A stretch of DNA of 64,000 nucleotides. Source: Lachnospiraceae bacterium (lineage in GTDB: Bacteria; Bacillota; Clostridia; Lachnospirales; Lachnospiraceae). The stretch's first letter is position 1. Each line of letters begins with the position of its first letter. The stretch covers positions 22,828-86,827 of the forward strand of contig JAILQX010000044.1 in NCBI GenBank assembly GCA_024698705.1, written 5' to 3'. Below, one piece after another: positions 8,141 through 15,730 of the stretch. The notes below the pieces were generated by a model. It saw only the letters and a list, made by a program, of their open reading frames with translations. It searched no databases and was not told the DNA's origin. The translations under genes were made by a program, and so were the position numbers.

Positions 8141-9691
8141 ATGCTCGGATTATATACAGCGGCTGAAATGAAAAGCATAGAAAAATACACGATAGAGAAA
8201 GTAGGTATCCCGTCACTTGTGCTTATGGAAAAAGCAGCGGAGGCCGTCAGTCGTGTGATCTGCGCAGAAGCCGGGAAATACAGTGTGTACGGGAAATACA
8301 GCAAAGTCCGCGTTATCGTTTTATGCGGAACCGGGAATAACGGCGGTGACGGAATGGCTGTAGCGAGGATACTGCATTTGAAAGGAATGGATGTCAGTGT
8401 ATTTGTCGTAGGTGATGAAGCAAAAGCGACAGAAGAGTATAAGACACAGAAAAACATATATATAAACTGCGGCGGAAAGACACCCGGATACGCAGAGATC
8501 GGGGACACAGAGAAAGACAATGCGCTTTTGGCAGCCATCGAAGAAGCGGACATCATAGTCGATGCGATGCTTGGGATAGGCATATCCGGATCACTCAGGA
8601 AAAATTTTGAATACGCCGTTACAATGTTAAATGAGAAACGCAGCCCGGTAAGCAGAGTCATAGCAGTCGATATTCCCACGGGCCTCAATGCCGATGACGG
8701 GACTGTCGGAAATGTAGCGGTATCAGCTGATATCACGGTAACTTTGGGAAGGCACAAGAGAGGATTGTGGCTTGGTAAGGGAAAAGTTTGTTCAGGACAG
8801 GTCATCTGTGATGATATCAATATATTATGCGACGGGCCGGCTAAAATTACGGCACTTGAAGAAAACGATATGACGGCTATGCTGCCGGGGCGTGTAAAGG
8901 ACAGCAATAAATCTACCTACGGAAAACTTCTGGTTGTAGCAGGCAGCGACAATATGCCCGGAGCATCATTGTTGTGCTCACGCGCAGCGATGAAGGCGGG
9001 CGTCGGCATGGTAAAACTCTTTACTTCAGCAACTGCGGCAAAGACCGTTATAGCGGCCATGCCCGAGATCATGACAAGCGATTACGATAAGGAAGATGTG
9101 AGCGCTGCATTTGACTGGAGTGATGCTCTTGTGATAGGACCGGGACTTGGAAGGGATACAAAGGCAGCCGGTATATTTGAAAAAGTATACAGGGACTATA
9201 CGAAACCTTTGATAATAGATGCCGACGGACTTTATCATCTCCGGGGATATCTTGAAAAGGGCATTAAAAGAAGCGGGGTAACGATCGTAACACCTCATCC
9301 GAAGGAATTTGCAAACCTGTTTGGTTCGCCTCCGGAGGACAAATGCAACTCATCCCCCGAATATGTTGCAGACAAAGCGAGGGAATACGGCCTCATCATA
9401 GTTGCAAAGGACAGCAGCGTTATCATTTCGGACGGAAAGGATACCTGCGTTAATATATCCGGTACCAATGCCCTCAGTACGGCGGGAACGGGAGATGTGC
9501 TCGCAGGTCTTACGGCAGCGTTGTTACTCAATACGGAAAATGCATATGATGCCTGCAGACTTGCGACGCTCATACACGGACTGGCCGGGCAGAAGGCTGC
9601 GGAAAAGTTGGGCGATTACGGAGTTACCGCGTCCGATGTCATAGATGAGATCGTTGAAGTGATGAAGCAGGATCATTATAGAGTACCTTAA
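8141..9691 (+). CDS. nnr: Bifunctional NAD(P)H-hydrate epimerase / ADP-dependent dehydratase
   Basis: 516 residues from ATG 8141, which has GGAGGG upstream; an earlier in-frame ATG at 8087 lacks a site. The N-terminal half is the YjeF_N epimerase: TAAEMKSIEKYT, LCGTGNNGGDGMAVAR (Rossmann-like loop) and VDAMLGIGISG. The C-terminal half is the carbohydrate-kinase-like dehydratase: GSDNMPGAS, VIGPGLGRDT, DADGLY and ALSTAGTGDVLAG, the last holding the catalytic Asp. Together the halves repair damaged NADH and NADPH hydrates (NADHX/NADPHX), converting S and R forms and removing water at the cost of ADP or ATP. The fusion of both activities is common in bacteria. Gene appears to stand alone. Confidence 0.94.
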   Translation: MLGLYTAAEMKSIEKYTIEKVGIPSLVLMEKAAEAVSRVICAEAGKYSVYGKYSKVRVIVLCGTGNNGGDGMAVARILHLKGMDVSVFVVGDEAKATEEYKTQKNIYINCGGKTPGYAEIGDTEKDNALLAAIEEADIIVDAMLGIGISGSLRKNFEYAVTMLNEKRSPVSRVIAVDIPTGLNADDGTVGNVAVSADITVTLGRHKRGLWLGKGKVCSGQVICDDINILCDGPAKITALEENDMTAMLPGRVKDSNKSTYGKLLVVAGSDNMPGASLLCSRAAMKAGVGMVKLFTSATAAKTVIAAMPEIMTSDYDKEDVSAAFDWSDALVIGPGLGRDTKAAGIFEKVYRDYTKPLIIDADGLYHLRGYLEKGIKRSGVTIVTPHPKEFANLFGSPPEDKCNSSPEYVADKAREYGLIIVAKDSSVIISDGKDTCVNISGTNALSTAGTGDVLAGLTAALLLNTENAYDACRLATLIHGLAGQKAAEKLGDYGVTASDVIDEIVEVMKQDHYRVP

Positions 9692-9798
9692 TATTTTCCT
9701 TAATCAAAACCGGATGTTTATGATATACTTGATGATGGAATGCTTGAAAGGAAAGCACGTGACAGATAAGTACAGGTTATGCCACCGGCACGTGCAAC

Positions 9799-10473
9799 TT
9801 GAAAATGCTTGGATTTTCTTATGGAAGTGAAATAGACAGATATGTTAAGGATTATGTGATATTTGACCTTGAAACAACCGGTATAAACGTGGATCTTGAC
9901 GAGATCATAGAGATATCGGCAGTCAAGGTTAAGGACGGCAGGGTTGAAGCGGAGTTCTCACGGCTGGTCAATCCCGGCAGGCATATACCTCTTGAAGCCA
10001 GCAGGGTCAACGGCATAAGTGATGCGATGGTGAAGGACTGTCCACGCTTTGAAAAGGTACTTGACGAATTCCTGGATTTTATAGAAGATTACGTGCTCAT
10101 AGGGCACAATATACAAAGTTTTGATCTTAAATTCATATACAGGGACGTGATGAAATATCGCGGTATGGCCTTGGGAAATGATTATCTGGATACCTGGCAC
10201 ATGGCTAAGAGATGTCTCCCGCAGCTTAAGCATAGGAAACTTACGGATCTGGCACAGTTCTATGGTATTTCCCCTGAAGGAGCCCACAGGGCACTAAATG
10301 ATTGCAGGATGAACCGGCAGGTCTATGAGAAGATGGCCTGCGCAGCACCTGCGTCGGATACGCTCAGAAGGTGTCCCAGATGCGGAAGCATGCTGGTAAA
10401 GAGAAAAGGTATGTACGGTGAGTTCTACGGCTGTTCGGGATTCCCGGATTGCAGATATACCGAAAAATGTTGA
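9799..10473 (+). CDS. DnaQ-like 3'-5' exonuclease with C-terminal topoisomerase-type zinc finger
   Basis: 224 residues. A DEDDh exonuclease: IFDLETTG gives the first Asp and Glu (about residues 23 and 25), [11 protein letters not shown] the next Asp, and HRALNDC the final His and Asp. After residue ~190 comes a four-Cys zinc finger of the topoisomerase I C-terminal type (CPRCG...[13 protein letters not shown]), which likely binds single-stranded DNA. PolC in Firmicutes has its own exonuclease, so this is probably a repair or RNA-end nuclease rather than the replicative proofreader. The start is uncertain: TTG at 9799 or ATG at 9805, neither with a clear ribosome site; the upstream 45 bases hold CACGTG twice (about 9756 and 9791) and a possible extended -10 (TGATATACT, 9721-9729). 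It is followed 10 bases later by the acyltransferase gene. Confidence 0.85.
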   Translation: MKMLGFSYGSEIDRYVKDYVIFDLETTGINVDLDEIIEISAVKVKDGRVEAEFSRLVNPGRHIPLEASRVNGISDAMVKDCPRFEKVLDEFLDFIEDYVLIGHNIQSFDLKFIYRDVMKYRGMALGNDYLDTWHMAKRCLPQLKHRKLTDLAQFYGISPEGAHRALNDCRMNRQVYEKMACAAPASDTLRRCPRCGSMLVKRKGMYGEFYGCSGFPDCRYTEKC

Positions 10474-10483
10474 GAGGAATTGA

Positions 10484-11692
10484 TTGAAAAAGAAGAAGAA
10501 CAGATTCGTCAAATTCAGACACAAATTGGTAAGATTTGTATTGGCCCCGATATTTTTTTTGATGGCACGGTTTCATTACGGAGCGAGGATCGAAAAATAT
10601 AAGGGGGATAAAAACAGGCCCGTGCTGGTGCTTTTTAATCACGTTACGGGATATGACCAGTTTTTTGTAAGTCTTGCGTTCAGGCAGCATATTTATTATG
10701 TGGCGATGGAGGATCTGTTTTCCAACGGATTTGTGTCAAAGCTCATTTGGTTCCTGGTAGGACCGATACCGATAAAGAAGCATACCACGGATCTGAAGGC
10801 AATGAAGGATATAGTTACTTGCGCCAAAGAGGGCGGTTCGATCGGCATAGCTCCCGAAGGAAACCGTACCTACAGCGGAAGGACCTGCGAAATGAAACGC
10901 GGGATCACCTCGATGTGTAAACTGCTTAAGATGCCGGTCGTCCTGTATTACATAGACGGAGGTTACGGTGTATGGCCAAGATGGGGCGGCAGACGCAAAG
11001 GAAGGATCGACTGCACGGTAAAAAGAGTGCTTGAGCCTGACGAATACCTGAAATGGTCGGATGACGAGCTCTATGATGTCATAAAAAAAGAACTTTCATG
11101 TGACGAGGCAAGAAGTGACAGGATATTTAAGAGCAGACACAGTGCCGAGTATCTTGAAAGAGCGATGTATATCTGTCCTTTCTGCGGCTTTGCGGAGTTT
11201 GAGAGCAAGGGCGATATCATAAGATGCAAGTCCTGCGACAGGAAGATAAGATACGGGCGGAACACGGAACTTAGCGGAGTTGATTTTGAGTTCCCTTACA
11301 GGTATGTGGCTGACTGGTACGATCACCAGAATGAATTCCTGAACGGAACTGATATCACGGTCTTTAAGAAAGAGTCCGTATATACCGATACGGCTGCGAT
11401 ATTTGATGTAAAGCCTGCCATAAGCAGGAAACTTATTGACAGAAATGCGGGGATCACCCTGTTCGGTGACAGGATAGAGGTCACGACTTTTTCGGGAAAT
11501 ATCATTCTCCCGTTCGATAAGATCATAGGTGCGGCCTGTGTCGGCGACAACAGACTCAATGTGGAATGTGACGGTAAGCTGTATCTCATAAAAGGCGATA
11601 AAAGATTTAATCCGTTGAAATATGTTAATTTCTATTACAGATACTCTAATATCAACAAAGGAGAAGGCAATGGAAAATTTTTGGGACTTTAG
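10484..11692 (+). CDS. 1-acyl-sn-glycerol-3-phosphate acyltransferase (PlsC type) with zinc-ribbon C-terminus
   Basis: 402 residues from a TTG start preceded by GAGAGGA. An N-terminal basic stretch and a hydrophobic segment (residues ~16-30) should hold it at the membrane. The acyltransferase motif NHxxxxD is NHVTGYDQ (N52, H53, D58), and the glycerophosphate-binding block is EGNRTYSG (about residues 126-133). The usual PlsC domain ends near residue 215. The extra C-terminal ~180 residues start with a four-Cys ribbon, CPFCG...CKSCD (about residues 230-256), followed by a region I cannot assign. The enzyme would add the second acyl chain when making phosphatidic acid. The gene overlaps the next one by 23 bases, so they are translationally linked. 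Confidence 0.83.
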   Translation: MKKKKNRFVKFRHKLVRFVLAPIFFLMARFHYGARIEKYKGDKNRPVLVLFNHVTGYDQFFVSLAFRQHIYYVAMEDLFSNGFVSKLIWFLVGPIPIKKHTTDLKAMKDIVTCAKEGGSIGIAPEGNRTYSGRTCEMKRGITSMCKLLKMPVVLYYIDGGYGVWPRWGGRRKGRIDCTVKRVLEPDEYLKWSDDELYDVIKKELSCDEARSDRIFKSRHSAEYLERAMYICPFCGFAEFESKGDIIRCKSCDRKIRYGRNTELSGVDFEFPYRYVADWYDHQNEFLNGTDITVFKKESVYTDTAAIFDVKPAISRKLIDRNAGITLFGDRIEVTTFSGNIILPFDKIIGAACVGDNRLNVECDGKLYLIKGDKRFNPLKYVNFYYRYSNINKGEGNGKFLGL

Positions 11693-13070
11693 TGTGTGGG
11701 GCGGACTTGTACTCGTAGGAACTCTTCTCGGATCGATGCTGCTTGGCAATGCGATCAAGAAAGCGACCCCGGGACTCAGATCTTCACTTATTCCGACATC
11801 GGTCATAGGCGGTATGATACTTCTTGTTATTTCGGAAATATATCATGCATGCACCGGAAAGGTTATGTATAACACTCAGCTGTTTGGCGGTAACGGCTCC
11901 GCATTGCTTGAGATATTAACCTATCATTGTCTTGCTCTCGGATTCATCGCATCGACTTTCAAATCAAGCGGCGCAAAGCTTGGCAAAGAGAGGACCAAAG
12001 AGATATTCAATACCGGTGTGACTACGGTTTCTACATATCTTTTACAGGCTATCGTAGGTATGGGTATCACTTTTATCGCTGCACGAATAATGAGCGGATT
12101 CTTCCCCGTTGCGGGTATATTGTTGCCGTTCGGCTACGGACAGGGTACCGGACAGGCAATGAACTACGGACAGATATATGAGAACCAGTACGGATTTGTC
12201 GGAGGTAAGAGTTTCGGTCTTACCATAGCGGCTCTCGGATTTCTGTCAGCAAGCATAGGCGGTGTCATTTACCTCAATGTGAAGAAGAGAAGAGGAACAC
12301 TTAAGATAGCTAGCGGCAAACGTGAGACCTACAAAGCTGAGGACATTCAGTCTGAAAATGAGATCCCAATGCAGGAAAGCATCGACAAGATGACGATCCA
12401 GGTTGCTTTGGTTATATTTGCTTATCTTATCGCTTATCTGATCATCTACATACTGGGAACATTGCTTCCGGGCATGAAGGCTGTATTGTACGGCTTTAAT
12501 TTCCTGTTCGGCGTACTGGCTGCCGTAATGGTGAAATTTGCCCTTAATAACTTAAGAAAAGCAAAAGCCATGAAGCACAAATATGTCAATGATTTCCTCA
12601 TGACAAGGGTGAGTAATTTCTTTTTTGATGTTATGGTCGTTGCCGGAATAGCAGCGATAAGACTCGATATCCTTGAGAATTACTGGGGACTCATCATAAT
12701 TCTGGCGTGCGCCGGAATGCTGATCACATTTTTCTATGAAAGGCTGGTAGCAAAGACTCTGTTCAGATCGTATTATGAAGAACAGTTTTTGATGATGTAC
12801 GGAATGCTCACCGGTACTGCCAGCACGGGTATCATCCTGCTAAGAGAGATAGACGGTGAATTTAAGACACCGGCCGCGGACAATATGGTATACCAGAATT
12901 TCCCCGCGATAGTATTCGGGTTTCCGATGATGATCCTTGCGACTCTTGCACCGGATAAGCCATGGCTTGCGTATGCCATATTTGTGGGATTTTTTATCGT
13001 GATGAATATCATCCTGTTCAGAAGCTTTATTTTCAGGCGTTCCCAAAATGATCCGAAAGATCATAAATAA
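11670..13070 (+). CDS. Sodium/glutamate symporter family protein (GltS-like)
   Basis: 466 residues from ATG 11670, preceded by AAAGGAG; the open frame extends upstream to 11622 inside plsC but lacks a site there. About 10-12 hydrophobic segments form two halves with a basic/acidic cytoplasmic loop in between (residues ~205-240). Each half has a Gly/Thr-rich re-entrant region: GYGQGTGQAMNYG in the first and MYGMLTGTASTGII in the second, as in GltS carriers. The family takes up glutamate with sodium; in this branch the substrate could be another amino or organic acid. Overlap with the acyltransferase gene suggests co-expression. Confidence 0.7.
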   Translation: MENFWDFSVWGGLVLVGTLLGSMLLGNAIKKATPGLRSSLIPTSVIGGMILLVISEIYHACTGKVMYNTQLFGGNGSALLEILTYHCLALGFIASTFKSSGAKLGKERTKEIFNTGVTTVSTYLLQAIVGMGITFIAARIMSGFFPVAGILLPFGYGQGTGQAMNYGQIYENQYGFVGGKSFGLTIAALGFLSASIGGVIYLNVKKRRGTLKIASGKRETYKAEDIQSENEIPMQESIDKMTIQVALVIFAYLIAYLIIYILGTLLPGMKAVLYGFNFLFGVLAAVMVKFALNNLRKAKAMKHKYVNDFLMTRVSNFFFDVMVVAGIAAIRLDILENYWGLIIILACAGMLITFFYERLVAKTLFRSYYEEQFLMMYGMLTGTASTGIILLREIDGEFKTPAADNMVYQNFPAIVFGFPMMILATLAPDKPWLAYAIFVGFFIVMNIILFRSFIFRRSQNDPKDHK

Positions 13071-13095
13071 AAATCCCAAAATCCCAAAATAAGTA

Positions 13096-13124
13096 TTGAA
13101 AAAATATAACCTACATGTTAATAT
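13096..13124 (+). promoter_or_regulatory. Flavodoxin promoter
   Basis: TTGAAA (13096-13101) and TAATAT (13119-13124) with a 17-base spacer. The predicted start of transcription falls on the first GTTAG-N6-CTAAC operator. Confidence 0.75.
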
Positions 13125-13131
13125 ACACATA

Positions 13132-13147
13132 GTTAGTCAAGGCTAAC
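13132..13147. promoter_or_regulatory. Operator 1, DtxR/IdeR-like (GTTAG-N6-CTAAC)
   Basis: GTTAG (13132-13136), six bases, CTAAC (13143-13147). The half sites match the TTAGGTTAGSCTAACCTAA type of DtxR/IdeR iron-repressor site. It lies at the predicted transcription start, a position where binding blocks RNA polymerase. Confidence 0.65.
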
Positions 13148-13189
13148 CTACATTTTGAGGCCGAGACTGACTTATATTTTACAGATAGA

Positions 13190-13205
13190 GTTAGCGTACG
13201 CTAAC
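13190..13205. promoter_or_regulatory. Operator 2, perfect 16-base palindrome of the same type
   Basis: GTTAGCGTACGCTAAC is a perfect inverted repeat with the same half sites and spacing as operator 1, 20 bases before the flavodoxin start codon. Two matched sites in one short control region argue for a real, specific repressor. Confidence 0.7.
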
Positions 13206-13224
13206 TTACGGGAGGAGATCTTAT

Positions 13225-13644
13225 ATGAGCAAGGTTGCAATAGTATACTGGAGCGGCACAGGTAATACGGCCGCAATGGCAGGATATGTAAATATGGGTG
13301 TTGAGGCCGCAGGCGGACAGGGTGAAGTCATGGAATGTAATTCATTTTCAGCTGCAAAGATAGCCGATTATGATGCCATCGCTTTCGGATGTCCGGCTAT
13401 GGGAGATGAGGTTCTGGAGGAAACGGAATTTGAACCCATGTTTAATGAATGTATAGGAAACTTAAGCGGTAAGAAAGTAGCGCTTTTCGGTTCTTACGGC
13501 TGGGGTACCGGTGCGTGGATGGAAGACTGGGAGCAGAAGACAAGATCGGCAGGAGCCAATGTTACAGGCATCTGTATCTGCAACGGTGCACCCGATGAGG
13601 AGGCAGCCGATAATTTGAAGGCACTCGGTGGAGGACTTGTATAA
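13225..13644 (+). CDS. Flavodoxin
   Basis: 139 residues, the length of clostridial short-chain flavodoxins. The FMN phosphate loop is YWSGTGNTAAMA (residues 8-19). GCPAMGDEVLEE (about 59-70) and FGSYGWGTGAWM (about 89-100) form the two loops around the isoalloxazine ring. It carries one or two electrons in the cytosol and usually replaces ferredoxin when iron is short. That role fits the two DtxR-like operators in front of it. The ATG has GGAGGAG upstream. A terminator follows at 13682, so it is a single-gene unit. Confidence 0.95.
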   Translation: MSKVAIVYWSGTGNTAAMAGYVNMGVEAAGGQGEVMECNSFSAAKIADYDAIAFGCPAMGDEVLEETEFEPMFNECIGNLSGKKVALFGSYGWGTGAWMEDWEQKTRSAGANVTGICICNGAPDEEAADNLKALGGGLV

Positions 13645-13681
13645 ACAGGATGTTCCTATAAGTTATATATTCATTGGCGAA

Positions 13682-13716
13682 GGCTTTGTATCGACGGATA
13701 CAGAGTCTTTGTTCGT
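13682..13716 (+). terminator. Intrinsic terminator after flavodoxin
   Basis: GGCTTTGTATC (13682-13692) pairs with GATACAGAGTC (13697-13707) around a GACG loop, with two G-U pairs, followed by a T-rich run. Confidence 0.7.
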
Positions 13717-13774
13717 TTTATTGGTTCTTTTGTGCACTTGAGGTTTAAATCCCCTCGTGATAAAATTTTATTGG

Positions 13775-13817
13775 ATATGCCGAAAGGCATATGCTTCCGC
13801 AAAACTGAGAAACAGTT
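13775..13817 (+). other. Two hairpins in the leader of the first lipoprotein gene
   Basis: ATATGCC-GAAA-GGCATAT (13775-13792), a perfect stem with a GAAA tetraloop, is followed by AACTG-AGAAA-CAGTT (13803-13817), a few bases before the AAGGGG ribosome site. They may stabilise the message or tune translation; no known riboswitch is recognised. Confidence 0.45.
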
Positions 13818-13827
13818 ATAAAGGGGA

Positions 13828-15711
13828 ATGATGATGAAAAGGACCAAGTTTAATATTTTCCTGATGCTTTTTATGTTGTCGATAAGCATATTGTTCACGG
13901 CATGCAATAAGTCCGAAGACGTATCGTACGACGAAGAAGTGGAAGAAGAAAAGGTTAAAAAGAAGAAAAAGGACAAGGATAAAGATAAAGAGGATGACAA
14001 GGATGATGATAAGGGCAAAGATGCCGAGATTACGGCAACCGTAGCTCTTGGCAATGATGAGGAGATCATGGCCTTCCTCGAAGGGAAATGGGAACTTGTC
14101 GATACCGATACTGATAAATCGTTTGCCTCATTATCATTTGATGAAAACGGTAACTGCACTTTTGAAAAAGACGGTGTTGATGCGACCTGCGAAGGTAATA
14201 TCAGCTTCGGCTATCTTTATGCACACAAGGGTGAACGGCCGGATTATTTTGAACTGAGCATAGAAGATATACCTGACGGTTTTTCGGGAAGCGGCAATTA
14301 TATCGCTCCCGAAAGTGATACACTGGGCGGCTCATTTTACATAGGCAGAGGCGCCACGGAGGATTATCTCTATCTGTTTTATACGGGGAACGGTGACAGC
14401 TATATAGGTTCTATCATGTTTAACAGCGCAGATGATCCGGATTATATGAATTCGAAGACGACCTGGGTGCTCAGAAGAGAGCATGAGGAATTCGAGATCG
14501 ACGATTCGGACATGGGCGGCGCTTTCTTCGGTTTTATCTGGCAGAGTGATGATGACGGAACATTGTATGTTCAGAAGATGATGCCGCACAATTTTGATAC
14601 CTATGATGAATACACCTTAAGAAAATTTGTCGGCTGCTATTTTGATGAATTCGATGATATATGCATTCGGAAATATACGGTCGCTGCGGGTACCGATCTG
14701 TCACTTGTAAGAGAAGATGATCTTAAAAAGGATTACCCTCTTGTAATGTACGGTTTCGCAGCCGATGAAAATGGCGTGATTACCGGGCTGTCAGAGACGG
14801 ATAAGTCCTATGGCGGTTTGTATGATGCGGGTGAAAGAGAACCCGAGTTCTCTTATGACGGGCTTAATTTCAGATACAACGGTTCGGTATATGATATCAG
14901 CTATCAGGACTGCGGAGCCAATGCAATCACGGATTGCACGCAGGTTGGTAACAGGATAGTTGTCGAAGGACATATCAATCCCCACAACAGCGCGTACCTC
15001 ATATTCAATACGGATCTGGGTGATTTTGAAAAGGTAATATACGGAACAAACTTTATCTGGAAGGACAATGATATCAGCACAGCTGTCTATGCACAGTACA
15101 ATCAGATATACAATTACAAGGGCAATCTGATCGGCATCGTTAGCGGAGAGGAGATAACGGAACTCTCCTTTGAAGATAACGGTACGGACATAAAAGCCGA
15201 ATATTACGGAAAAGATAACGAAACGCTTTATTCCGAGGAATTCGAGATCGAAGAAAACAATGACAGCCTGATGTACAGATATTATGACTACAGGAACCGC
15301 CCGACGCTTTTAAGATGGAAAGAATTTGTCAAAGAAGCCGATGACAACGCTGTCATGTTTATAATGATAAATCCACCGCAGGAGATACAGGACAGGGTAT
15401 GGAACGAGAGAGTCATAGATGAAAATGCTCTTGATATGTTATACATCGTTCCTCTTTGCGATGATCTGACGGTAAGTGTGGAAAGCGGTGAACTGACTCA
15501 GAATGCCGCCGGAGATTTCGAATGGACCACAAAGAGCGAAGGCGAGAAGGCTACCTACCAAAAAGGGGATGTGGTCTCTTATCATATAAATGTACCCGAA
15601 GGCATGCCCGAAAGAAGCATAAAATTTGAGCATGACGGTAAGAGCGGTTACTATATTGTCCAGCCGATCAGCGGAAAGAGCGATATAAACTGTATATTTG
15701 TATCAGAATGA
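13828..15711 (+). CDS. Lipoprotein of unknown family, first of a tandem pair
   Basis: Up to 627 residues; three ATG codons in a row (13828, 13831, 13834) follow AAGGGG, and the second or third is best spaced. The signal peptide ends in the lipobox LFTAC, so the protein is lipid-anchored on the outer face of the membrane. A highly charged Lys/Asp/Glu stretch (residues ~35-70) follows as a spacer. The rest, about 550 residues rich in Tyr, Asp and Gly, begins with a block (FLEGKWELVDTDTDK...LSFDENGNCTFE) like a lipocalin-type beta module. The C-terminal half has YNQIYNYKGNLIG and YRYYDYRNRPTLLRWKEF. All these blocks recur in the next gene, so the two are paralogs. I do not recognise a function; binding of a polymer or ligand at the surface is a guess. 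Confidence 0.8.
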   Translation: MMMKRTKFNIFLMLFMLSISILFTACNKSEDVSYDEEVEEEKVKKKKKDKDKDKEDDKDDDKGKDAEITATVALGNDEEIMAFLEGKWELVDTDTDKSFASLSFDENGNCTFEKDGVDATCEGNISFGYLYAHKGERPDYFELSIEDIPDGFSGSGNYIAPESDTLGGSFYIGRGATEDYLYLFYTGNGDSYIGSIMFNSADDPDYMNSKTTWVLRREHEEFEIDDSDMGGAFFGFIWQSDDDGTLYVQKMMPHNFDTYDEYTLRKFVGCYFDEFDDICIRKYTVAAGTDLSLVREDDLKKDYPLVMYGFAADENGVITGLSETDKSYGGLYDAGEREPEFSYDGLNFRYNGSVYDISYQDCGANAITDCTQVGNRIVVEGHINPHNSAYLIFNTDLGDFEKVIYGTNFIWKDNDISTAVYAQYNQIYNYKGNLIGIVSGEEITELSFEDNGTDIKAEYYGKDNETLYSEEFEIEENNDSLMYRYYDYRNRPTLLRWKEFVKEADDNAVMFIMINPPQEIQDRVWNERVIDENALDMLYIVPLCDDLTVSVESGELTQNAAGDFEWTTKSEGEKATYQKGDVVSYHINVPEGMPERSIKFEHDGKSGYYIVQPISGKSDINCIFVSE

Positions 15712-15730
15712 TGTGAGTTTGAGGAGAATC

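Noticed and set aside
8083..8907. 274-codon open frame on the minus strand opposite nnr
   Set aside because: It is fully antisense to a well-matched enzyme, has low-complexity Ser/Pro composition and no ribosome site.
9735..9832. Possible 31-codon leader ORF before the DnaQ-like gene
   Set aside because: It overlaps the exonuclease start, has no repeated regulatory codons and no structure that would use it as an attenuator.
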